64,000 bases of DNA from CAIWMF01 sp964402065 (lineage in GTDB: Bacteria > Verrucomicrobiota > Verrucomicrobiia > Chthoniobacterales > UBA6821): NCBI GenBank assembly GCA_964402065.1, contig CAYOAN010000006.1:62001-126000 (forward strand). The letters run 5' to 3'. The translations under genes were made by a program, and so were the position numbers. A model generated the notes under the pieces. The model ran no database searches. It was given only the letters and a program-made list of their open reading frames with translations, and had not been told where the DNA came from. This document shows positions 1-7,078 of the stretch, one piece after another; positions within the stretch are counted from its first letter, which is position 1, and each line of letters opens with the position of its first letter.

Positions 1-983
1 TCTACTTCCGTAAAAGTGTACTTTCCAGCACGGAAAGAAGTTACCTGGCGCTCTCCTTCATAGTGTTGCATCATCTGCCACAAAGCCTCTTCTCTCAAGG
101 ATTCCAAGCGTTGTTGCTCTTCGGTACTAGCTTGTAGAAGCGGAAAAAAGAAATTTACAAAATGAGCTGGGATTGGCGTCCCATAAAAAGCAGGCATCGG
201 CGTCAAACAATTCCGCAGCAGAGCCCCTCCTTCTAAAAGATCTTTTAACAACAAAGGTCGCAAAAAAAATTCTTTGAGCTTCTCCAGTCCTTTGATCCAA
301 CGGCCATCAGGCTTTTCTTTACTGTTAAGAGGCGGTTGAAAATTTTTTAAAAACTGCTGAACCTCTCCTGCTGCATTGAAATATAGCGGCGGCCCTGATT
401 TCAGCTGAACGCTTTTTTCTCGCGGATGAGATTGAGCAATCCAGCGATTGCTTTCAAAGAGCGCCATTCCTTTTTCTATAAAAGAAAGTGTCCTTGTTCC
501 GTGATGCAAGAGAGACCAAGCCTCTCGAATACTTGGATCTGCTTCGAGCGCTGAAAGAAGAGCCTCGCGAGCGAGCTCCTCCGTCGTTAAAGAATCTGTT
601 ATTTCCCAAGGAGAGGCCATTCCAAGATCGAGCGCCAAGGCTCGCGCTTGCTGTGCAAAAAGAGCATCAATAGTCCCCACAGAAAGCCGATCGACTTGAT
701 CGATCAAACGTCGCATCAAATTCGTGCATTCGCCCTGTGTTGGTACAGAAAGGCTGGTCCCCTCGACTAATAAGGTACGAAACGCCTCTTCCTTACAGGC
801 TCTGGCAAGGAGGCGAAAAATGCGAGCAACAATTTCTCCTGCCGCTTCACGCGTGAAGGTTGTGGCAATAACTGCCGCTGGATCAAGCGTTGCCTGAGTT
901 GGTGTTAGAAAAATCTGCAGATATCGTCGTGCGAGCTGTTCTGTTTTTCCAGAACCGGCGGAGGCACGTTGAAGTTGAAGCAT
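1..983 (-). CDS. UvrD/RecB-like (AddA-type) helicase, 5' part
   Basis: Open frame of 327 codons running off the left edge, so the C-terminal part is missing. The N-terminus reads MLQLQRASAGSGKTEQL, a Walker A motif (ASAGSGKT) placed at the extreme N-terminus as in RecB/AddA superfamily 1 helicases. It is followed by a TTFTREAAGEIVARI segment matching the motif Ia region, and by VDRLSVGTIDALFAQQA near residue 90, typical of RecB/AddA. The likely role is double-strand-break processing as an ATP-dependent helicase-nuclease subunit; the nuclease domain would lie outside the window. The ATG is only 7 bases from the end of a palindromic A repeat and no Shine-Dalgarno sequence is visible. AddA versus another RecB-like protein cannot be settled here. 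Confidence 0.8.
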   Translation of the reverse strand, partial: MLQLQRASAGSGKTEQLARRYLQIFLTPTQATLDPAAVIATTFTREAAGEIVARIFRLLARACKEEAFRTLLVEGTSLSVPTQGECTNLMRRLIDQVDRLSVGTIDALFAQQARALALDLGMASPWEITDSLTTEELAREALLSALEADPSIREAWSLLHHGTRTLSFIEKGMALFESNRWIAQSHPREKSVQLKSGPPLYFNAAGEVQQFLKNFQPPLNSKEKPDGRWIKGLEKLKEFFLRPLLLKDLLEGGALLRNCLTPMPAFYGTPIPAHFVNFFFPLLQASTEEQQRLESLREEALWQMMQHYEGERQVTSFRAGKYTFTEV

Positions 984-990
984 GGAAAAG

Positions 991-1118
991 TATAGTTTAT
1001 TAAACTGAAAAGGGCACGTTAGAAGCGCCGACATTTTTTCTTAGGACAAGGTCGAAGATCGAGACGCTATCCGAAGATAACGTAAGATCTGAGAACGCTG
1101 TCCTAACGAAAAAGAGCA
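991..1118. repeat. Family A palindromic element, right arm truncated
   Basis: Begins TATAGTTTATTAAACTGAAA, then a core with the inner inverted pair TTAGGAC...GTCCTAA and a hairpin ACG-C-TATC / GATA-A-CGT at 1064-1083. Compared with the copy at 39786-39950, the right terminal arm is missing. The left end abuts the helicase start codon. Confidence 0.8.
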
Positions 1119-1137
1119 CAACGATCACACAACAAAA

Positions 1138-1365
1138 TCAGACTCTCCATTTTTTCCCAGGCCACTGAGACCAAAAGTCTTCATGATCTTGGTGCGATAA
1201 GAGGGAGTTTGAAATAGAAGCAGACGATAATGTTTTCTGAGGATTTCTTTTCCAAGCACGAAAAGGTGCTATCCCTGCTGTTGAGTCATTCTTGCTTTTT
1301 TGTGCACGGATAGGCTCAGCGTCACCTAAATAAGAGGTTGTGGGGTTGATTGGCGGAATGTTCAT
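1138..1365 (-). CDS. Hypothetical small protein (75 aa)
   Basis: Follows the CesT-like chaperone gene by 34 bases on the same strand. The protein is Ser/Asn/Pro-rich at the N-terminus (MNIPPINPTTSYLGDAEPI), has no membrane segment and ends in a basic WPGKKWRV. No family is recognised. Its place in a chaperone/candidate-effector locus leaves open a small secreted protein, but it could also be a chance frame or a remnant. Confidence 0.4.
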   Translation of the reverse strand: MNIPPINPTTSYLGDAEPIRAQKSKNDSTAGIAPFRAWKRNPQKTLSSASISNSLLSHQDHEDFWSQWPGKKWRV

Positions 1366-1399
1366 CTTATTTAAGATACTATAACAGCGTGACGACCCT

Positions 1400-1801
1400 C
1401 TATATTGGCTTTAGCAAGGTTTGAGCGAGTCGAACGAGATATCGAACTTGTTCTTCTAACGCGTGCACTTGAATTAATTCCTCTTCGGTTGAAGAAAGAT
1501 GAAAGCGACTAGTTAGAAGAAGCAGCTCTCTCTCTGGCTCCAAGAGCAAGTGAGCATCGGACTCATGTCGATACGGAAATAATTTTTTTAGAAATTCAAC
1601 GACCTTTTCCTCCATTGCAGCACTCGCCAGCGTGAGGAGAGGAATATTCATCCAGAGAAGCGCTCCCTCTTCCTCAAATTGAATACCAAGCTCATCCGTC
1701 AACTCGAGCGTGAGACTCTCTTCTTGCAGCATCTCTGCAGGAAGAGTGAGTCCAATCTTAGAGCTGAAATTGTCGAGCAGGGTAGCAGTTGCTGGAAGCA
1801 T
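1400..1801 (-). CDS. CesT-like type III secretion chaperone
   Basis: A 133-aa acidic protein. Its layout fits class I type III secretion chaperones: an N-terminal helix (TATLLDNFSSKIGL), a strand with acidic residues (LTLELTDELGIQFEEEGALLWMNIPLLTL), a central helix (EEKVVEFLKKLFPYRHESDAHLLLEPERELLLLTSRF) and a C-terminal helix (IQVHALEEQVRYLVRLAQTLL). Such chaperones dimerise and bind the N-terminal region of one effector in the cytosol. The gene starts 12 bases after the stop of the 840-aa protein upstream, a spacing typical of effector-chaperone pairs, so that protein is its likely client. The call rests on fold pattern and context, not on a signature motif. Confidence 0.6.
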   Translation of the reverse strand: MLPATATLLDNFSSKIGLTLPAEMLQEESLTLELTDELGIQFEEEGALLWMNIPLLTLASAAMEEKVVEFLKKLFPYRHESDAHLLLEPERELLLLTSRFHLSSTEEELIQVHALEEQVRYLVRLAQTLLKPI

Positions 1802-1813
1802 AAGGCGATTTAA

Positions 1814-4333
1814 TTACATGATGTAGCAGACTTCACGATATCCTTCTGATTCTCGTTCAAATTTTCTATTAAGAGGTCTGTTGATCCCTAAACGGACAAT
1901 GGTTTGATCACCCTCTAGAGATGACTCATACACGTCATGAATCGAGGGTGTTCCATGATCTGGCGTTGAAGGCACGGGGGACTGGGCTGGGCCCTTCTTG
2001 AAAGAACTGCTGGGTGGCGTGCCAGAAATCTCCTCCTTCTTTTGTGCCTCTAAAAATGCTTGAAATTGCTGCTGCAATTCAGCTGCATCAACCAAGTTCG
2101 TTATCTTGCCACGCTGTTGATCAAGAAACTGTTGATCAAGACACGATATGGCCGTTCTATTACTGCCAATAGGGATTCCCAATCTGCTCCGATACCCATA
2201 AGGATTCTTAGAGCCTGTAAATTGAGCGGTGTAATCTAAGTGCGAGCCATTTACTCCGGAGTTAAACTTATGCTTATTCGCTTGTTCAAAGGTATGATCT
2301 TTTTGAATCTGTTCTAAAAATTGCTTTTCAACCTGTATGATTTGAATGGTTTCATCAACCTTTTGTTGAGCTTGAGAATGTTGATCTGAAAGCGGATTGC
2401 AGCCTGCTTCCTGCTGGCCTCTTGTGCCATTCTGTTTTTGGAGCGATTCAAGCACTTCCTCATAAGAGCTAACAAAGGCTAAAACGCTCTCTGTTGTTTT
2501 GCCATCCGCTTCTCGTAATAAAACTGCTTTTTTTTCTGTTGAAAACTGCCCTAAATAATGCGGCTTCACGGCATAATGCTGTAAACTCATTGCCTCAATC
2601 AACGCATTCATGGCTACGGTATGCCAAGGAATCCAAAGCGCTGAAGCCTCAGGAAAACGCTCTTTAACCATAGCTGCTGTTTGTACAACTTGATTGGCAT
2701 AGTTGTCATAGGCTGCACACATTGCTTCTATTTTTTGAAAGCTTTCTTCGGTTACTGAACCTTTTTGACGGCCCCAGTCTTTATATTTTGTGTATTCACC
2801 TACCGCTTCCTGAAAATACGATGCAATGTTTTTTATTGCGCTCTCGACCTCTTCTCTAGCCTGCATGGCCCGTTGCTGCCCGGGGCTTTTAGCTAATGCT
2901 TTCTTCGGTGATGGCGTTAATGCCCCTTTTCTTCTTTTTGAAGAGGATGGTACAGAGCTGCTGACCGAGTGAAATTCGCTTTCGCTCTCTTCCTCTCCTT
3001 GAGTTAGTGGGTGTTGAGACAGATCTCCACGAGGCACCGTTGATACCGATTGCCAGTCATCATCTGAATAGTCGGGAATTTCCCCCGGTCTCTGTTTCTG
3101 AACTCGCGGCTCTGTAACCCTTCTCTTTTGCTCTGCATCCTGGTGACACGCTATGATTTTTTTTGTTGAAAAAATCGCTGCTAGTCCTGTCAAGACAAAG
3201 AGAGGCGCCTCCAGCGCTTCCGTAGGAGAAAGCTCACTCTCTCCGGGAGCTGGCGTGTTAGGAACAGCTCCGTTCACCAATAATGATGTCGCCACACGAA
3301 ATCCAATATTGTCATAGCCTTGCGTCGGGTCATAGGCTGGCCGTGACCACTTAGAAAGCTCCATCCCCCAATCAGCAGCGTCACACCAGCCTCCCAAACT
3401 GTTTCCATAATAGCTGCTTTTCCATGAACCACCACGAGCCACATATCGAAGAGGCAGCGTTCCTTGGTTCTCTTCGGTTGCTATCCACTCAGCTACATTG
3501 CCACTCATGTCGAACGTGTTGTAGGCTCCCGTTGATTCTTCAAAATGGTGGACCGTTGTTAAATAGGGGGACGCTTGCATGGTAGAACTATAGTTAGCCC
3601 CATTTTGTTTTGCTTGGAGAGAATTTGAAGGTGCCCAATCACTCCTGTTTGCAAAATGCCAATAGCCCGCATCTGCGCTACCTCCTTTGTAATAGGCAGG
3701 CTTGTACCATTCACTTTCCGTCGGAATAAACCACACAGCTCCAGGGTTGCGAGCTATACGCCCACTGCTCTTGCTATCTAGCGTGTAGGCTCCAGTCTCT
3801 GTAACTGCGATGCCTACCAAGCCAGGCGTATTCCGGTTCTGCAGCCAATTACAAAAACGTGCAGCTTGATAAAGAGAGACATAAACGATAGGAAAATCAC
3901 CGCGATCTCCGTGCGCATCTTGAATGACCGTATACACATTTTTTCCATCAATCACATTGCGCTTAATGGATGCAACGTTCTTATCGGATCCCATTTTCTC
4001 ATTATAAAAAAGTTGATAATTGTCTCCGGCAGCTACTTGGTTGAGGTAATAACAATACTGCCTCGCTGTTACTTCTGTTTGGCCAATACTATACTCTTGA
4101 ATTACCATTCCTAGCCCCGTATCGGGATCATCGGCATTCCCCTCGTCACTTACATCGACAGCCGTGATACCATCTGGAACATCTTGCGGTGAGGCCAACA
4201 GTCTTTGCTCGTTCCTACAGCCGAAAGAGGCTGGATTTAATCGGTCCCGAGTTTCGGACTGGATAGGGGAAGCTTGCAGCCAAAGAGCCGAAGCACTCAC
4301 GGTAAAAAAAGTAACTGCTAACGAGCGCATCAT
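1814..4333 (-). CDS. Sulfatase-modifying-factor-fold (FGE-like) protein with coiled-coil C-terminal extension; candidate secreted effector
   Basis: About 840 aa. It starts with a possible signal peptide (MMRSLAVTFFTVSASALWLQAS); an ATG at 4357 would add 8 residues. Residues about 50-350 form an FGE/SUMF1 domain: IGQTEVTARQYCYYLNQ, FCNWLQNRN, VWFIPTESEWYKPAYYKGG, FDMSGNVAEW, ARGGSWKSSYYGN, NIGFRVA. The cysteine pair that normally follows RGGS in catalytic formylglycine-generating enzymes is absent, so a binding role is more likely than sulfatase activation. A hydrophobic stretch (APLFVLTGLAAIFS) follows, then a Ser/Pro/Lys-rich linker with SSSKRRKGALTPSPKKALAKSP and a long helical, Gln-rich C-terminus. 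A CesT-like chaperone gene follows by 12 bases. The gene begins 50 bases after tRNA-Ala on the same strand. A signal peptide together with a T3S-type chaperone is unusual, so the export route is unclear. Confidence 0.7.
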   Translation of the reverse strand: MMRSLAVTFFTVSASALWLQASPIQSETRDRLNPASFGCRNEQRLLASPQDVPDGITAVDVSDEGNADDPDTGLGMVIQEYSIGQTEVTARQYCYYLNQVAAGDNYQLFYNEKMGSDKNVASIKRNVIDGKNVYTVIQDAHGDRGDFPIVYVSLYQAARFCNWLQNRNTPGLVGIAVTETGAYTLDSKSSGRIARNPGAVWFIPTESEWYKPAYYKGGSADAGYWHFANRSDWAPSNSLQAKQNGANYSSTMQASPYLTTVHHFEESTGAYNTFDMSGNVAEWIATEENQGTLPLRYVARGGSWKSSYYGNSLGGWCDAADWGMELSKWSRPAYDPTQGYDNIGFRVATSLLVNGAVPNTPAPGESELSPTEALEAPLFVLTGLAAIFSTKKIIACHQDAEQKRRVTEPRVQKQRPGEIPDYSDDDWQSVSTVPRGDLSQHPLTQGEEESESEFHSVSSSVPSSSKRRKGALTPSPKKALAKSPGQQRAMQAREEVESAIKNIASYFQEAVGEYTKYKDWGRQKGSVTEESFQKIEAMCAAYDNYANQVVQTAAMVKERFPEASALWIPWHTVAMNALIEAMSLQHYAVKPHYLGQFSTEKKAVLLREADGKTTESVLAFVSSYEEVLESLQKQNGTRGQQEAGCNPLSDQHSQAQQKVDETIQIIQVEKQFLEQIQKDHTFEQANKHKFNSGVNGSHLDYTAQFTGSKNPYGYRSRLGIPIGSNRTAISCLDQQFLDQQRGKITNLVDAAELQQQFQAFLEAQKKEEISGTPPSSSFKKGPAQSPVPSTPDHGTPSIHDVYESSLEGDQTIVRLGINRPLNRKFERESEGYREVCYIM

Positions 4334-4383
4334 TTTCAAAAAAAAGAAATTCAACATGATGAACTGGATTGCCAGCATCATCA

Positions 4384-4459
4384 TGGTGGAGCCATGGGGA
4401 TTCGAACCCCAGACCTCCTCAATGCCATTGAGGCGCTCTACCAACTGAGCTATGACCCC
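4384..4459 (-). tRNA. tRNA-Ala (anticodon GGC)
   Basis: The reverse strand reads GGGGTCA...TGGCTCC as a 7-bp acceptor stem, TAGCTCAGTTGGTAGAGCG as D arm, CCTCA-ATGGCAT-TGAGG as anticodon arm with GGC at positions 34-36, and GGGGTTCGAATCCCC as T arm. The CCA end is encoded. The downstream protein gene starts 50 bases beyond the 3' end. Confidence 0.97.
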
Positions 4460-4678
4460 TTATTCAAATCCTGCATTCGTGCTGATTTTACAGGGGGGAA
4501 CCAGAGAGGGTAGGGTCTTCGGCGAAACAAGGCAACTCGAAAAACTGCTTTAGAATAGTTTGCGTCACGCAACAAGACTAAACCTTGAGTGCTGGTCTAT
4601 AGCGTATTAAATTGTTACCTTGGCGCGTATTCTTATCAATTTGATACCCTATAACGTTATCGCCGCCATCAACACTGG

Positions 4679-6157
4679 CTATTTTCTTTTTTTCCTATTT
4701 GGTTCAGAACTTCCTTCTTCCACTTGTTGAGCCTGAACAACACTCCTTGCGCTTCCTTGTGCAGCAGAAGAAGAGAGCGTATTTGAACTTGCCTGCTCAG
4801 CCTCTCGCTTCCTTTTTTTCTTTCCCTTAGAAATACCAAATGAGCTTTGACCTTTGTCTTGTGATGATGAAGTAATCGCATCACCTTGATTAGTTCCTCG
4901 AACTTCAGGAATGTGTATTCCTCTCACCAAAACGTGGTCTGGCGCTTGACCTCGATGCAACAAACGATAGAGCTCTCTCATCTCAGAAAAGGTAACCGCT
5001 TCAGGAACGTCTTGAATAAGATCTCCCCGTCTTGAAATCTTGCTTTCATTTTTTCGAAATACTCCAGCATGATAGGGTTTGATTTCTAAAAGTTGATGTA
5101 GTTCCTCCAAGCTCGTTTCATCGCCTTCCCTCTTCGGTGCTGTCCATGCAAAGAGAACTGGAATGCCTTGTTCTTTAGCAAACGTTAGCCCCAACTTACT
5201 AGTCTTCCGAAAAAAAGCTTTTGTTAAAATAGCATCAAGCACGGCTTGATGTTCTAAGGGAAGGCCCAAATACGCTCCTTGGAGGGCATCTAATAAAAGA
5301 CCATCTTCATTTGCTAATAAATCCAAACCTGGATTAGCCAGATTAACAAGAGCGTCTAAATTACGTTCTCTGATCATATCCTTCAAACGCGTACTTTTTA
5401 TGCTGCCACCATTATTTCTAGGAGTATAAAGTCGTTGTAAATCGCAATTCTTAATAAAAAAATCTCTTCTTTTTTCAGGGGTGTCCAGTTTGTGAGAAAA
5501 ATTGAATGTCCCTTCTCTTACTTCTCTCTCTAGAAAGCTAACCCACCGATTTAAATCTGCTCGCTGGCAAGCGACATCGGATTGAATCTTTATACGATTT
5601 GCTAAACTTCCATCTTCGGCCTGATGAAGAAAATCACAATAGTCTTGAAAAGTTAAATTTGATGTTAACTGCAAGCCATCCATGTAGTCTTGCATCTTTT
5701 GAATTTTGCAAAAGCCGAGGCTGCTTAAGTTATTTATAAGAGTCCTTCGCGGCCAGGAGCTAAAACCAAAAGCTAAAACAGGCTTCTCTCTAATAGAACT
5801 TATGGAGCTAGTTGTGACCGCTTCAATTGTCGCAGCAGCAGTAACACTTGCAGCACTAGGAAGCATTGAAGGCGTAGAAGTTGATCTGATCCCTTCCTTT
5901 TTATAGGCATCATTGATCTCATGAGCACCAATGGTCTCTTCCATTGCTCGATGAGCTATTGTCATAGTTACTTCTAAGCTTTGTTGAGGGGTGTTAAAAA
6001 CTTCTCTCAAAAAGTTGCTTTTATCCTGTTGCGCTAAAGAATAGTTATCAGCTTTTCTTATTGTTCGAATGCGTTGCGAAAAATTTGTTAATATCTTAGC
6101 AATGTCTGCTGCGGCTTGATCGATTGATTCAGCCGCCTCATCAGGATGTGCCCTCAT
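4679..6157 (-). CDS. Candidate type III effector with C-terminal nuclear-localisation-like basic clusters
   Basis: A 492-aa protein of no recognised family, with no signal peptide or membrane segment. It is mainly helical with a Ser/Thr/Ala-rich linker near residues 95-125. The C-terminus has two basic clusters, GKKKRKREAE and a terminal NRKKRK, separated by a Ser/Gln-rich stretch; both resemble monopartite nuclear localisation signals. The ATG overlaps the stop of the preceding 89-aa frame (TAATG). In this frame, reading upstream across an A6 tract at 6178-6183 gives a sensible join to that frame, so the two may be one roughly 580-residue protein split by a frame change. Its position next to a CesT-like chaperone gene supports an effector call. 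Function unknown. Confidence 0.65.
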   Translation of the reverse strand: MRAHPDEAAESIDQAAADIAKILTNFSQRIRTIRKADNYSLAQQDKSNFLREVFNTPQQSLEVTMTIAHRAMEETIGAHEINDAYKKEGIRSTSTPSMLPSAASVTAAATIEAVTTSSISSIREKPVLAFGFSSWPRRTLINNLSSLGFCKIQKMQDYMDGLQLTSNLTFQDYCDFLHQAEDGSLANRIKIQSDVACQRADLNRWVSFLEREVREGTFNFSHKLDTPEKRRDFFIKNCDLQRLYTPRNNGGSIKSTRLKDMIRERNLDALVNLANPGLDLLANEDGLLLDALQGAYLGLPLEHQAVLDAILTKAFFRKTSKLGLTFAKEQGIPVLFAWTAPKREGDETSLEELHQLLEIKPYHAGVFRKNESKISRRGDLIQDVPEAVTFSEMRELYRLLHRGQAPDHVLVRGIHIPEVRGTNQGDAITSSSQDKGQSSFGISKGKKKRKREAEQASSNTLSSSAAQGSARSVVQAQQVEEGSSEPNRKKRK

Positions 6158-6426
6158 TAGGCCGCCAGCACTACTCCTTTTTTAACTTGAAATTCCTGAT
6201 CGATTTCACTCCAAGTGATAGGAACAGCCGTGCTATCAACAGAAATAAACTGAGTTCCCTGTTGCTTGATATTTTTAAGTGCACGATAAACGGCACCAGT
6301 AGAACTAGCATTACCTCCCTCTGCTCTCTGCAAAGAACTTTCTATTTTTTTGATAGCATCATCATGAGGAGAGCGAAGTGATGAAAGCGCTTCAGGCATC
6401 CTAAAAGTTGAAGGCGCTGGGTCCAT
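6157..6426 (-). CDS. Small protein, possibly the N-terminal part of the downstream effector
   Basis: 89 aa, preceded by GAGAGGAAGAATAAATG, a good ribosome-binding site. The N-terminus (MDPAPSTFRMPEALSSLRSPHDD) is Ser/Pro-rich and unstructured, as in type III secretion signals, followed by amphipathic helices. It ends VKKGVVLAA with its TAA overlapping the next ATG. Either it is a coupled separate protein, or a one-base change in the A6 tract ended a longer protein early; one extra A would continue as KKRSSAGGLMRAHPDEAAE into the next gene. Confidence 0.6.
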   Translation of the reverse strand: MDPAPSTFRMPEALSSLRSPHDDAIKKIESSLQRAEGGNASSTGAVYRALKNIKQQGTQFISVDSTAVPITWSEIDQEFQVKKGVVLAA

Positions 6427-6440
6427 TTATTCTTCCTCTC

Positions 6441-6889
6441 TCAAGCAAATTGATCAGGAGACCTTGTTCCTTCAACATCACTTTTCAGCAACATCTCTAC
6501 TGCTGATTCGGTAAAAACTCCTTGAAAAGTAAGGTAGTACTTAAAAAATTGCTCTAACCGTTGTTGAAGATCTTCTTCCTTCATTGCTTTCAACAAAAAT
6601 TCATCAATTAAAAAAAAAGCTTTCTGCTTAGGATCAAGACCGATCCAAGCTCCTGAGCTGGACATCCGTTGAAAGTTAAAAGTCAGCACTGCTGCTAATA
6701 ATTGTTGAGATAAAAAAGCAGGCGTCTCCATCTCTGCAGTTATTACCAATCGCTCTTCTTCCTCATTCCATTTTAAAAGTAAGAGAAACTCATCTTGAAT
6801 TGCAAGGAGCAGATTCCCTCTTCATCAAATATCAGCTCGCTAGCACCAAGAAAACTTTGAAACTGCATTTGAAAAACCTCAAAATTCAT
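6441..6889 (-). pseudogene. CesT-like type III chaperone gene with a one-base frameshift
   Basis: The first frame starts ATG at 6889 and reads MNFEVFQMQFQSFLGASELIFDEEGICSLQF, a typical CesT N-terminus with a helix then an acidic turn and strand. It runs to a stop shortly after. From about 6795 the next frame continues as DEFLLLLKWNEEEERLVITAEMETPAFLSQQLLAAVLTFNFQR and so on to 6441, the remaining strands and helices of the fold. The whole span is 449 bases, one short of 150 codons, the usual size of this family, so one base appears missing near AATTCAAGATGAG (about 6788-6800). Without the first part the second frame has no good start codon. It lies 6 bases after the extended frame of the upstream candidate effector, as in an effector-chaperone pair. 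A sequencing error would give the same picture. Confidence 0.65.
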
Positions 6890-6895
6890 AAGAGC

Positions 6896-7078
6896 TTATT
6901 TTGTGCTTCCTTCGCTGCTTTCTTCAGGCCCCTCTTCCCACTCATCCATAAATGCGTTATAGGGACGCTCTATGGCTTGGAGTATTTCTAGAAACCGTTT
7001 CTGTTCTTCTACATACCAATCCTCCTTATATTTCTCATCCAGCCTTTTTAAAGTTGCAGCTAATGTTTCAGCTTTTTC
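6896..7078 (-). pseudogene. In-frame continuation of the candidate effector beyond its TAA stop
   Basis: Directly after the TAA at 7079-7081, in the same frame, are 60 sense codons reading EKAETLAATLKRLDEKYKED through to EEGPEESSEGSTK and then TAA at 6896-6898. The composition is normal for a helical protein, and the second stop falls 6 bases before the ATG of the chaperone frame, the spacing expected for the original gene end. The upstream gene therefore probably once, or still by readthrough, ended here. Confidence 0.6.

Noticed and set aside
1814..4333. Diversity-generating retroelement target (FGE/C-type-lectin fold)
   Set aside because: No reverse transcriptase, template repeat or accessory gene is visible, and no adenine-directed variable repeat pair is found at the domain end.
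4560..4572. TTGCGTCACGCAA palindrome near the tRNA-Ala gene as a regulatory site
   Set aside because: A single short palindrome with no T run and no clear relation to a promoter; support is too weak.
5706..5906. Plus-strand frame antisense to the 492-aa candidate effector
   Set aside because: It lies entirely inside the better supported minus-strand gene and shows low-complexity Ala/Val composition expected of an antisense shadow.
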